Of a DNA stretch of 64,000 nt, positions 11,277-21,379 are shown piece after piece (position 1 is the first letter of the stretch; every line of letters begins with the position of its first letter). The stretch is from Dactylis glomerata (lineage: Eukaryota; Streptophyta; Magnoliopsida; Poales; Poaceae), in the NCBI GenBank assembly GCA_007115705.1, contig QXEO01000382.1:7903318-7967317 (forward strand), in the 5' to 3' direction. Made by a program: the position numbers and the translations under genes. The notes under the pieces are model-generated. The model did no database searches. It saw only the letters and a program-made list of their open reading frames with translations, and had not been told where the DNA came from.

Positions 11277-11747
11277 ATGGAGCAGGGGGATGTTCTCCTA
11301 TATGTTTTCATGGCGCTGACCGTAGTGCCTGCGATCATCTGGGTGTTCTTTGACGAGTGCACAGGGGGAGAAAGACTCCGTGAAACACAAGAACGGAGCG
11401 CGGTCGAACTGGCACAGGCACCGCGGGTGGCGGTGGAACAAGCTTTGCCGGCGCGGCGGCGGCCGGCGGTGACGCCGGTCGTGAAGAAGGAGCTGGGGTA
11501 CTTCCCGTACTCCGCCGCCGTGGAGGGCGGCAGGGGGAGGGCATCGGGAGAGAGCCAGCTTGTGTGCCCGATCTGCCTGGAGGTGTTGGTGCACGGGGCG
11601 ATCTGCAGCGAGGTGCCGGCGTGCCGGCACTTGTTCCACCGGGACTGCATTGCGCTATGGATGAGGAGCAAGAGCACCTGCCCGCTGTGCAGGGTTCGTA
11701 TCGTGCCGGGATCGGAACCACTTTCAGCTGCGGAAGAGATGGTTTAG
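11277..11747 (+). CDS. ATL-type membrane RING-H2 finger protein, unit 1
   Basis: Predicted E3 ubiquitin ligase that would use its RING to recruit a charged E2 to membrane-associated targets. The 156-residue protein has one N-terminal hydrophobic segment (about 6-25), a charged linker, a family-conserved patch (KKELGYFPYSA, 70-80), and a C-terminal RING-H2. Ligands are C97, C100, C116, H118, H121, C124, C135 and C138, and W128 (the E2-contact Trp) is present. ATG 11277 is chosen because it follows the GACGACGATG context shared by all units and puts the hydrophobic segment at the N-terminus; the frame is open further upstream but that part is promoter-like. There is no intron, usual for ATL genes. 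It is one of four paralogous units in the window and the only one with a fully canonical RING. A classic ATL GLD motif is not seen. Confidence 0.85.
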   Translation: MEQGDVLLYVFMALTVVPAIIWVFFDECTGGERLRETQERSAVELAQAPRVAVEQALPARRRPAVTPVVKKELGYFPYSAAVEGGRGRASGESQLVCPICLEVLVHGAICSEVPACRHLFHRDCIALWMRSKSTCPLCRVRIVPGSEPLSAAEEMV

Positions 11748-13060
11748 TTTGGATCTGTTGTGGGCTTGTGGCTCATGTGCGTCGATCATGATTTTTTTAA
11801 CCTTACTGGAATGCTCTCTTTGGCTCGTTACAATCGTTTCAGTACTGCTATCATATACAGTTCCTTGCTAGCAAAAGTGCTCTCGGCCCTATTTAATTAT
11901 TTGTACTCCTAGTATTCTTATTAATAGTTTAGCTATACCTCTGGTGAACGAGAAAAGTGCAACTTGCAGTCAGTTGCATTTTCTAAAACTGGTTGCACTA
12001 CAAAGTGCAACCGCGTGGCAGAAAGTGCAACTAAAACAAGTACTTTTCTCTAAACGATTTAGAAAACCTGAGCCACTTAACTTAGGAAAACCCTTCCATT
12101 AATAATGGTGAGGTTTCATATATCATAAATCAGGTTTGGTATGGCTTTGACGTATCAGGCTGGATGATATATATAGTTATTATGTCAGAGAAAATGTATC
12201 TAATTTATATTATTCTTGTTGAAAATCTGGTTTTCGGTAGAAACGATCCGTATGATATTTGTTTCCGAGCATAAGAAATATACTATGATTCCAAATCTAT
12301 TAAGTAGTAAATTAGTCGACAAACATTACCATGAGAAGAAAACGACAAGAAAATTAAAGCACAAACCACCATCGACCTCAAGAAGACTGCAACAAAGACT
12401 CATCCCCAGAAACACGTGGTAGGTCCATAATAACAATCATGATTTTGGTTTGAAGTGAAATTATGTGTATGATTTTGAGAGAGAGAGGAGAGGGAGAGGG
12501 AGAGAGAGCAAGTTAGAGCATCCCACCGTGTTCCCCAAACGACGTGGCAGAGGACTATTGGGCGTGCCGGACCAAAAACCTCGCCAAGCCATGCGCCCCA
12601 AATGTTTTTTTGTCTTGCGCAGCCCAAAATATGGGCCGGCGTCCCTAGGTCATCCATGCTACACCGGGGTCGTTGCGAACGCCCAGACAATAGCCCTTGC
12701 CCTTTCCACATAGGATACGTAGAGGCGGGTCACCCCTATCATCGACCCAACTTATTTCCCCTAGTACAACGCCTTTCTTCGAGCTGCCGACCATTCCGAG
12801 TTGAGAAATCGCCGCCGCCACCGCGGGCATCGCAGATTTCAAGAGCGTCCATGGAGCCCCCCCCCCCCCCCTCCCGACTAACACGCCAACGCCGACCATG
12901 TCTTTCATCGGTGTTTATTTGCTCCATGGAAGGTATATATGGCGCCCTCGCGTTGCCGCCTCACACACAAACCGCACAAGGGAAAATACATAACCACAAG
13001 TCCTGCTAGGAATGTAATAGGTTAGATCAGATTCCACAATCCCATGAAAACGGCACCACA
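11748..13060. other. Intergenic DNA between RING-H2 units 1 and 2
   Basis: No gene is supported. A GAGCATCCCACCG motif near 12517 resembles a PIF/Harbinger terminus, but I found no partner end. There is a poly-C run near 12849-12870. From about 13011 the conserved upstream block of RING-H2 unit 2 begins. Confidence 0.35.
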
Positions 13061-13442
13061 CACTGGTGGAAAAAAGGGCCACCATTATTGTACTGGCTGG
13101 GCTCGGGGAAGAGCCGAGCTCTTTATAGGCGACGGTCTTTAGTCCCGGGCCGTGTTACCGACCAGGACTAAAGGGCATCGCGTGTGGGGCTCCCGCCTAT
13201 CACCCCTTTAGTCCCGGTCCATGTTACCGACCGGGACTAAAGACCGTCGCGTGTGAGGCTCCCGCCTGCCACCCCTTTAGTCCTGATCCGTGTTACCGAC
13301 CGGGACTAAAGGTCCATTACGATCCGCGACTAGGTGCTGGCCGTACCCCGGCAGCACGAATCGGAACTAATATCCCCTTTAGTCCCGGCCCAAACTGTTT
13401 GGGGACTAAAGGGGTGTATGGAAACCCTTTTTTCCACTAGTG
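13061..13442. mobile_element. CACTA-type MITE in the promoter of RING-H2 unit 2
   Basis: The 382-bp element starts CACTGGTGGAAAAAAGGG and ends with the inverted CCCTTTTTTCCACTAGTG. It is flanked by the 3-bp duplication ACA (13058-13060 and 13443-13445), as expected for CACTA (En/Spm) insertions. Inside are three copies of a module with CTTTAGTCC...GGACTAAAG, each a hairpin. It interrupts the conserved unit upstream block: the part before it matches the AATCCCAT block and the part after matches the CCATGGAAACTTGA block of units 1 and 3. It has no transposase and must have moved in trans. Confidence 0.85.
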
Positions 13443-14278
13443 ACACCGAAAAATAAATTCCACGCATCATTCCATGGAAACTTGACTCTAGATATGAGGA
13501 ATGTTTAGATGTCAATCAAAAATCCCATGTAATGCACGTACGGACTGTATGGTAGGAGATTCCAGAAATACATGCACGAGCTGTTTGCGTTGCCTTTGGC
13601 AAGCACATAGAAAAAAACTTGGCTGAGCACCATCTCACCTGCACCCCTTTACTGTTTAGGATTTGTCTTTTTTTATATTTCCTAAACTATATAACATATC
13701 GACTTCAAACTTTGTAGGTCACTGTAATATTGCAACTAGAATGTGGGGAAAATAGTTCAGAATTTTTTGTGAAATTTAAAATTTGCAAATATTTAAAATT
13801 CAAAAAAATGTTTTAAAAAGTATATATATACTGTCATAAAAATCCTGAACTATTTTTCCCAAAATCTATCTCAAATGTTTCAGTGAAATGCCAAGTTTCA
13901 GATTCAAAGGTTGTATAGAGTGAGAGATATAAAAAAGAGAAGTTGCTAGAGAGGGCAAATAGTAGGCCAGCACGAATCTCGATGCACTAATTAACAGCCC
14001 AGATATAAGGGTGTAGGTGAGATGGTGCTCAAAAAATGCACTCTCACATAGCACATAATACCTTCCATTTAGAAGGTCTTGTACTTCTATTCTATCAGAC
14101 GACGCGTACTACTACTAGCATCTCCATCTCCATATATATCGGACTGAATCTGTCGTAGTCTCATCAATTTATAACGAGCAAATGCCGAAACAAAAGCAGA
14201 GCACAGGACGGCGAGGAAGACCGCGACATCCATCCCGCTCGACCGCGCCTCAACAAACGGAGACGGCGATGAACGCAA
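13443..14278. other. Remaining upstream region of RING-H2 pseudogene unit 2
   Basis: Blocks shared with units 1 and 3 resume after the MITE (CCATGGAAACTTGA at 13471, GCCTTTGGCAAGCACAT at 13590). About 450 bp of unrelated AT-rich DNA (about 13610-14050) separates them from the TATA-like CATATATATC at 14131 and the ATCCCGCTCGACCGCG block at about 14230. The AT-rich part looks like a further insertion whose ends I could not define. Confidence 0.45.
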
Positions 14279-15575
14279 TGGAAGTACTCGTCTTCGAAGA
14301 GCTCTAAGCTCCTTAGAATTGGTGAGTAGTGGATTTTGCTATCTCTTGATAGGACCGTGGTCAATGTTACATATTTTTTAGGCTGTTTGTTAGGTTGACT
14401 TAGGATGGCTTGCTAGGTACTACCTCTTTCTTTATGATAAATTTCCTCGACCAGCACGCACTCATCCATGACCAGACTCACGCGCTACTGCCACGCCATG
14501 TCCCTGCTCGCCGACACCGTTGAAGGAGGAATCAACCGTTGACAGCTTCGCACATCCTGTCGACCCATCGTAGGCGACCCCATCGCTAACCCTGTTACCA
14601 GCCGTCATCACACCGAGACTCACCACATCCGAGGCTCCGAGCTGATGATCTCAAGGTGTGACTCTGCGAACGCTTTGCTGTATCGTGCTATGGAGGCGGT
14701 CATACTCTTCGGATTCAAGAAGATATTCATGTTTCATGACCATGCTCGTCTGATTTATTTTGATGGGACAGTCAACGAGGCTGCCAAAAGGTACCTTTCT
14801 ATGAAGCAGAGTGGTTAACAAAAACTAATTGCGACATCAAGTGCCATAGGGAGTTTAACTTTAGGGGCTCCATTTTCTGGCCCAATAAATTTGAGCCATG
14901 GATTAATTCTCAAATCAGTGCAGATCTTATACATCGGCATCACGTTGCCTAGAAGTACAAAATGTTATATGTGGGCTCATTTTATTTGCTATAAAATATA
15001 TTTTGCTACTAAATTTGGTTTGGAAAAGATAATTTGACTCCTATTCTTTCCGGATATGAGACTGAAAAATCCATATAAATATTTATTCCACCAAATCATG
15101 AGGAACTTCAATTTACATCCTTTTCACCTCCATGAAGCTAAATGCAACGACATCACAGAAAAAAAATGAAAACATAAAAACGGCGTAGCAAAGCGCGCGA
15201 GGTCCATCTAGTATATGTCTATTTGGCGTTGGCTGTAACAATGATTCCCTTCTCCTGCTACGTTGTCAGGCGCTGTGCAGAGTCAGACATACGCCAAGAA
15301 GAAGAACGGAACGTGGTCGCACTGGGACGGCTGGCCGTAGTGGTGGAGCCTACTAGGGCGTTGCCGTCGGCAACAGCGGCGGTGCCAGTCGTTAAGACGA
15401 AGCTGGGGTACTTCTCGTACACCGCCGTCATCGAGGCGTCGGTGGAGAGGCTGGTGTGCGCGATCTGCCTGGAGGTGTTCGTGCGCGGGACCACATGCAG
15501 CGAGGTTCCGGCGGACCGACACTTGTTTCACCGAGACTATGGATGAGGAGCAAGAGCACCTTGTGACGCGTCGGC
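14279..15575 (+). pseudogene. RING-H2 pseudogene, unit 2, split by a Helitron-like insert
   Basis: A paralog of the genes at 11277 and 18384. ATG GAA GTA (14279-14287) begins the frame, and homology resumes at 15212 with codons reading in the same frame through the hydrophobic segment. The family patch KTKLGYFSYTA, the first pair CAIC and HLFHRD follow. The third ligand is Asp (PADRH instead of PACRH). After HRDY a short deletion shifts into an early stop at 15544-15546, so the last RING ligands are lost from the frame. Recognisable homology continues to about 15575 (GGATGAGGAGCAAGAGCACC). Damage is therefore threefold: promoter MITE, insertion after codon 3, and a broken RING. An uninterrupted frame opens at the Met codon at 15223 but cannot make a RING. 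Confidence 0.85.
14288..15211. mobile_element. Helitron-like insertion in RING-H2 unit 2
   Basis: 924 bp of DNA absent from the paralogs separates GAAGTA from TATGTC, leaving an A|T target with no duplication. The right end is CGGCGTAGCAAAGCGCGCGA...CCATCTAG followed by T, which fits the grass Helitron 3' end (GC-rich hairpin, CTRR terminus, insertion between A and T). The left end is CTCGTC rather than the usual TC, so it may be trimmed by one base. There is no Rep/Hel coding region. The interior has coding-like composition at about 14450-14820 and may be captured gene sequence I do not recognise. Confidence 0.55.
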
Positions 15576-16662
15576 GCCTTGTGCGTTGCCACCGACGCCC
15601 TCGTGCCGCCGTCACCACACCAACGTCGAACACAACTAGGTGCTCCTCTCTCTCGCGGAGCACTGCCCGTCTTCTACGCTGATTCTATCGGTGACGCGGA
15701 AGCGCTGCCAGATCTTCACTGACATATTCAACGTAGTCCGTGTGCTTGATCACACATTCGACGCGGCGACGCCAAGCTCGTACGTGTGGATACCATCGGA
15801 GGTGTTGCACGTGCGGCACTAGATCATGGGAGCCGAAGGAGGATAATACATCTTCTCGCGACTAACCGAGGTTAGTTGCGGGTATCAATTCATGATTACA
15901 TCAACCTCGTCATCGACAAACTCTTCCGCTAGTTTAATCAATGCGGTATGCGATTTGTTACCTCTCCCTTGCAAGCTTGATCTTAGTTTAAGCGCTAGAA
16001 TTTTTTTGTTTTGCGTAGCGTGGTCCCAACACAGCATATCCTAGGGCCACCAGATTGTATTATGAGTCTAAGAACATGCACTCTAAATGCGCTAATGGCC
16101 GGAAATAATGCATGATTAATTATTAGCATATACATTAGTGCGACATACCCTTTGGTAAAAGTATGGGTCCGCCACGAGAGTATCCAGCTGGTCTCCATGG
16201 TCATGGATCTAACACCTGATCGTTCTATTTATATGCATCCAGATTCTGAGGTTAAATCCTTAAGGCATCTACAGCGGGTGACCTAAATGGTTCGCCCTGG
16301 TCCGTTTGTGTCGGGGCACATATAGAAAATGCGTCGATGTCTGTCTCGCCTGGCCAGCACGCGCAACGGCGCGATATATCCTATCTGCCGCTGGGCATTT
16401 CAGTCAGTTTCAGCAAACTGGCCAGCAAAGGCTAGTTTTCTGCAAATTAGCAAAGCCAAATCATCAAAACACATATAATTTGCAACCCAAAAAGTGGCAA
16501 ACATATGCCCTTGCCTTCCTGGTAAGGACAACTCGTGGCCAGTTCATCCAAAATGTGCAAAATGAGGCAATATCTTACAATATGTCCAAAAAATGGTATG
16601 TTTTTCATGTCAGCATTCTTCTAGGCCGTCGCCATGCCATCGGCAACGCCATTGCCGGCCCT
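15576..16662. other. Intergenic DNA after unit 2, with a possible transposon end
   Basis: No gene is supported. A GC-rich part (about 15580-15830) has a 60-codon ORF without a recognised domain. TTAAGGCATCTACAGCGGGTG near 16259 resembles a PIF/Harbinger-type terminus and may mark the left end of the transposon carrying the coiled-coil ORF to its right. Confidence 0.35.
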
Positions 16663-17247
16663 TCAAGCCTGGCATGCCTGGATCATCTGTTGCCTACTCT
16701 CGAACCATTCCCGTCGGACGGGGTCGGAGATGATCTCCAAGTCGGTGAGCCTGATCTTGTTCTCCTTGGCCATGAGCATGGCTTCGGCCCCGAGGATCTT
16801 GGTCTTGGCCTTGGTCTCCAAGAGCTTGGTCCTAGCCTCGGCCTCTAGGAGCCTTGCCTTGGCCTCGGCTTCCAAGGCCTTTGTCTTGGCCTCGGACTCC
16901 AACATCTTAGCTTTGGCAAGGGCTTCTTCAGCGGCAACAGACCGCTCTTGGAGGTCAACGAAGCTCTTGGTGGTGGTCTCTTTGTCTCGGAGCCGCCTCT
17001 CCTCCCTCTCGGCATTGGCCTCTTCCTTCTTGGTCATGAGATCCTTGAAGGTCTCTTGTTGTTGCTCCTCCTCAAGTCGGGCCGCGTTCTGGCGATTCTT
17101 GACGGCTTCGCGCCGGCCAGCGCGCTTCTTCGACTTGATTCTCTGCTCTGCTGGCGTCAAATCCTTCGCCGGATTCCTCGCCTTGGGTTGCTTCTTCGGC
17201 CCTTGGCCGGTGGCAGGCCTAGCGACAGCACTGGCGGCGGGATCCAT
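16663..17247 (-). CDS. Coiled-coil protein resembling a transposon-linked NAM-associated C-terminal domain
   Basis: The 194-residue product starts at MDPAASA (ATG at 17247). It has a basic region (about 20-55, rich in K and R) and then an almost continuous charged helix (about 57-160), with repeated A-K-A-K/L-E-A-E heptad-like units predicting a coiled coil. The C-terminus DPVRREWFESRQQMI resembles the end of the plant no-apical-meristem-associated domain. That domain occurs in proteins encoded by or captured in PIF/Harbinger elements. No SANT/Myb domain and no transposase are visible. The TCTACAGCGGG motif to the left supports a transposon setting, but no matching right end was found. The ORF is undamaged. 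Function unknown; it may be a domesticated or passenger gene. Confidence 0.5.
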   Translation of the reverse strand: MDPAASAVARPATGQGPKKQPKARNPAKDLTPAEQRIKSKKRAGRREAVKNRQNAARLEEEQQQETFKDLMTKKEEANAEREERRLRDKETTTKSFVDLQERSVAAEEALAKAKMLESEAKTKALEAEAKARLLEAEARTKLLETKAKTKILGAEAMLMAKENKIRLTDLEIISDPVRREWFESRQQMIQACQA

Positions 17248-18106
17248 CGCTTCTGCTTCCGCTGCCGCCGCTCAAATTTTGGGCAAGGGTTTTGGAGGGA
17301 GAAGAGTGGCTTGTGTGCCACTGGCGGGAGGGACAACCAAGTTAATTGGGCGGACGCGGGAGGACGCGCGCTGTCCGGGCCGATGCAAAACTGGCCCAAA
17401 TTTGGGCCAGAGATGCGTCGGTCCGCGCGAGTTGGTCCGATTGCATCGCACCGCTGGAGCGTGCGTAGCCGACGCTCCCATCCGGTCAGATCGATTCGGT
17501 TCGCCACTCTTGGCCCTAGGTGATCTATGATTGATGGTGATATTTGCCTTTTTGTCCTTATTTAAAGACCCATTAATTAATAAGAAAGCGCATACATTGG
17601 TTGTTTGACCTTAAAAATTTTAAAACTTCTCATGCAAAGCTGCTAATTAAACACCTTAATTGCTAATATGCCTAGGAGGTGGGGTAACGTGGGATTGCAT
17701 GATTTACGAATTATGCCCTTAAAACCAAGATGGAGGGAGTACATCATGTACACATATTTGCATTGAGATTCTACAAAATATTAAATATAATGTGATTATG
17801 ATACTAGTAGATGATACTATGTATTGTAGGAGTTCTATCATAAATTAGTATCATATGTATGATACTACTATACTAGTATATGATATGATAGTACTTTGCA
17901 TTGTGATCGGTCCCATAAGTGCAAAAGGTAACGATAAGTGCTTGCTGGAAGCTGGGAGTGTATTAGGCCAGAACAGAGCCCAGAATCCCATAAAAACGAT
18001 GGGACACTGAAAAGGAAAATCCCAGGCACGTTCCTCTCCCTAGCGCGGCCAACCAGGACACACGTTGCTATGGAAACTTGAATCTTTGATCGGAAGGTTT
18101 ACAAGT
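17248..18106. other. Flank before RING-H2 unit 3
   Basis: GC-rich DNA to about 17530, probably the 5' part of the coiled-coil ORF transposon, then AT-rich DNA. GATGGAGGGAGTAC near 17728 looks like a single Stowaway terminus. 17800-17890 is a TATGATACTA-rich low-complexity patch. The conserved RING-H2 upstream block starts near 17976 (AGCCCAGAATCCCAT) and includes GCTATGGAAACTTGA. Confidence 0.45.
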
Positions 18107-18266
18107 TGACCGAGAAACCCGAGAAGTACTTTGAATCTCGCACTATGCTATCAGGTCTCTTAAAATACACCAGCTGCTTGCGTCGCCTTTGGCAAGCATA
18201 TTACACCTTCCATTTACAAGCTCATCGATCTTCTTCTATGACACGGCGCGTGCTAGCTTATCCATG

Positions 18267-18279
18267 CATATATATATCC
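18267..18279 (+). promoter_or_regulatory. Likely TATA box of RING-H2 gene unit 3
   Basis: CATATATATATCC lies about 110 bp before the ATG at 18384, at the position equivalent to the TATA-like motifs of units 1 and 2. Confidence 0.45.
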
Positions 18280-18383
18280 ACCGGCCGGCTGTTATAGCTA
18301 GCTGATATCTTCTCGCGAGAACGAAATCTCCCCTCATCGATCCCGCTCGACCGCTCTAAAACGAACGGCGACGAACGACGACG

Positions 18384-18887
18384 ATGTCCGCGGCGGAAGT
18401 TTTTATACTCGCTGTAGAGGTTCTTGCGGTGTTGGCCGTAGTGGGTCCGTGCATCCTCATGTGCATATCCGACTGCATATCCCGCTGCAGAGAAAGACGC
18501 CATGAAACACAAGAACGGAACGCGGCCCAACTGGCACAACGGGTGGCCGTGGAACAGGCCCGGACGTTGGCAGCGCGGCGGCTGCCGGTGGCGGCGGTCG
18601 CACCCGCCGCGCCGGTCGCGAGGAAGAAGCTTGGGCACTTCCCGTACTCCGCTGCCGTGGAGGCCGGCAGTGGGGCGTCGGGGGAGAGGCAGCTGGAGTG
18701 CGCGATCTGCCTGGAGGCGTTTGTGCACGGGGCGACGTGCAGCGAGGTTCCGGCGTGCCGACACTTGTTCCATCAAGAGTGCATTGAGAAGTCGATGAGG
18801 AGGAAGAGCACCTGCCCGCTGTGCAGAGCTGATATCGTGATGGGGTCGGAACCAGAAGCACGGTCAGCTCCGGAAGAGATGGTTTAG
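18384..18887 (+). CDS. ATL-type membrane RING-H2 protein, unit 3, lacking the RING Trp
   Basis: Paralog of the gene at 11277 with the same plan and 167 residues. A hydrophobic N-terminal segment (about 5-29) is followed by a Cys/Arg stretch, an Ala/Pro-rich linker, the conserved patch KKLGHFPYSA (81-90) and a C-terminal RING-H2. All eight ligands are present: C106, C109, C125, H127, H130, C133, C144 and C147. The Trp that normally lies between the sixth and seventh ligands and packs against the E2 enzyme is Ser137 here (TCG at 18792-18794; unit 1 has TGG). The protein should fold zinc but may bind E2 poorly. The start is supported by the GACGACGATG context shared with unit 1 and a TATA-like motif upstream. 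No frameshift is seen. Function as a ligase is therefore less certain than for unit 1. Confidence 0.8.
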   Translation: MSAAEVFILAVEVLAVLAVVGPCILMCISDCISRCRERRHETQERNAAQLAQRVAVEQARTLAARRLPVAAVAPAAPVARKKLGHFPYSAAVEAGSGASGERQLECAICLEAFVHGATCSEVPACRHLFHQECIEKSMRRKSTCPLCRADIVMGSEPEARSAPEEMV

Positions 18888-21379
18888 CATCTGTCATCTG
18901 TAGGTGGCTAGCGTGATTTACTTAAGTTTACGAGAAATCGAGAATGCTTGTTGCTATCGTTTACGAACAAAAAGAAGCACTGTTTGAATGCAGTTTTTCC
19001 ACATAGCTATGGACCCGTAGGGCTTATCCAACAGTTAGGAACATGTCAAGATTCGTGCGAGGACAGTTTGCACAAAACTCCCTATAGTACTGAAGATGTA
19101 CATGGTACAGTTTGATTTCTTCCCCCTGGAGACAGTCAACGTCACGCACATGGCTCAATCGCCCCCGCCTCCATTCCCCCCTCCCCCAACCTGCTTCTGC
19201 CTCGCCCAAGAAATACGCCCCGGCACCTCCCACCGACGGCCGCTAGATCCACCTGATGCAGGCCTCAGACGCTCTGGCCTGAGCCAGTGGTTGCGAGCAT
19301 CTACCCGGATCTGACGGGGTAACGACGCGGGCACAGTGGACGCGCCAGCGGCCAGCAGATCCACCATTACCTTGCACCGGATCTGGCCGCCAGAGGAAGC
19401 GATCGACGCTAGCCCTGAGGCCCTTTCCCGGCGGGCCGCAGCCTGACATTGATGCTCGTAAGATCCGCCGCCGCTCTGCCGACGGTGCGCGATCCACGGG
19501 CGATCCAGAAGTGACCAACTGGTAAAGTCCGGTCATTTCGCTTTTATTTTTGTTGGTCCTCTAGCTGACTTTGGCAATCATCTGGCAGGAGGGATTGGGC
19601 CAACCTAACGACGGAGTTCATCGAGGATATCGTTGTCGGGCTGCTCTCCCACCGACTGCTGCCAGATCCACCCGATGCAGGCCTCAGACGCTCTTTCTAG
19701 ATCCGGTGAATTCGTGTCCATCCCCACCTCGATGGGAAGGATGGCAGCGGCGGCTTGCAGCAGGATTGAGGAGAGTGGCCGTGAAGGCGGGAAGGCGATC
19801 GAAGGGGACGGCATGGCCAAGATGCTCATCTCGAAGGAGGCTCGCAAGAAGTTCGCCAACCTCCACCACACCTTCAAGCTCGCAAGAATCTATTCAGTTA
19901 ACATACTGGATAATATCTAATAAGTAATTCTTGTGATAATTACTATCATATATTTAGTTAAGCTCTTTCCAGAGCATATCTTCCTGGAACATATTGATAC
20001 TGTGTGTGTACGTAAAAATGTCCCAAAAGCTAGAATAAACTAGAAACTTGGGTTATGTTGTGCAAAAAACTAGGACTGCCAGATTAGAAATCGCAGGAAC
20101 TGAGGGTGCTGTTTGCAATGTTGAGGGAGTCAATGCACAGATCTAAAAGCAAGATGGATGGATGAGGATAAGACCTAAGGGTCCATAGCTATGTGGTTTC
20201 AGTTTTTCGCAGTTTGTTGTTAACAAAAGCTCTGATCTCCTTCCTCTTTGTTTGTAGTCTTTTCATTGACATTGTTCAGGTTCATATATCATATCGGGTT
20301 TGGTTTGGCTTCGACGAGGTATTCTTGTTCAAAATTAACCAGATTTTCTAGTAAGATATTCCCATCTAAGTCTTAGCATTTAGGCTCTCGCTCCCATGTC
20401 GTCTCCCCTTGGCGACACTGGGTCGTAACCCTAGCCGCTGCTAGAAACCTTGACCCGGTGGCCTCCTTTGCTATCGCTGGCCTGGGCCGCAATGGTGGCG
20501 GGCCCAGTATCGAGGGGGGACTGTTTCGCGGCGGGACTAGCTGGTGGTGTTGGGGATGGCAGCGGCGACCCCGGTCGTGCGGCGGCGGCGACAGCCCCTT
20601 GGGCATGGTCTCCGCCCCATGGGCTGACCATGGGGTGACGCAGCGGCTGTAGGTCTAGCCTCCCGCCTAGATCCGCTATGGTTGTAGCCGCCGGTCACCT
20701 GGACGTGCGTGGGGAGGCGGTGCATGTTGTCGGCCTAGCTGTGGCATCGTGCTGGGCATCCTGCTTGGAATAGAGACTAGTGGGCCGGCACAAGCGCGTG
20801 GTTACCGAGTTGGCTTGCCTCTTCTTCCGCCCAAGGGGGTCAGCCGGGAGCAGCAGCATGGGGGCCACTTGCTCGGCTTCAATAGAGGAGACGGTCCTAG
20901 GGTTCCATCTCGCATCAAGATGAAGATCTATTGGATGCCCGTCCTCATCGATCTGGCTGGAGCATCGTGTTCTGGAAGGCTCCATCGGCAAAGCTGAGGA
21001 GAGCCTTCCGGTTCCATTCCGGTTGGAATAGGAGACATCTGTGCCGTCGGTGGCGAAAACTTTTACTCCTTTACCGTCACGGGCGAGTAAAAATAGGAAA
21101 GGTGACCTCCTTTTTAGGGAGAGCTCTCATAATTTTACTATTCTAACCATTGTAAGAGTTCACCTAGCACTGACTTAGAGAATAAAAATAGAAATTTTAC
21201 TCGATTTTGAGGGATCGGCTAGACACAAATCCTGACAGGATTGAATACATACATCTAGGGCAAGACAAAAAAGAGAAACCCTAGCCGCCTCCGGGTCACT
21301 CTGAGGCGACCGCGCCGCCGCCACCAAAACCGCCCTTCCCGTGCCTCCCTTACCCCTGCTGCCGTCGGAGGAAGCCGTC
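18888..21379. other. Intergenic GC-rich repeat-like DNA, no supported gene
   Basis: Short ORFs occur on both strands but none has a recognised domain. A block of about 30 bp with GATGCAGGCCTCAGACGCTC recurs at 19246-19275 and 19665-19694, each preceded by similar CTCCCACCGAC sequence, so part of the region was locally duplicated. 21060-21170 is AT-rich. The GC-rich parts resemble old 5' regions of retroelements rather than host genes. Confidence 0.35.

Noticed and set aside
12517..12530. Harbinger-like terminus GAGCATCCCACCG
   Set aside because: No partner end or target duplication found, so no element was called.
12849..12870. Long poly-C run as a functional element
   Set aside because: Probably a homopolymer; its length may be a sequencing uncertainty.
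16634..17530. 298-codon plus-strand ORF
   Set aside because: Low-complexity Leu/Ala/Ser reading that is antisense to the coiled-coil ORF.
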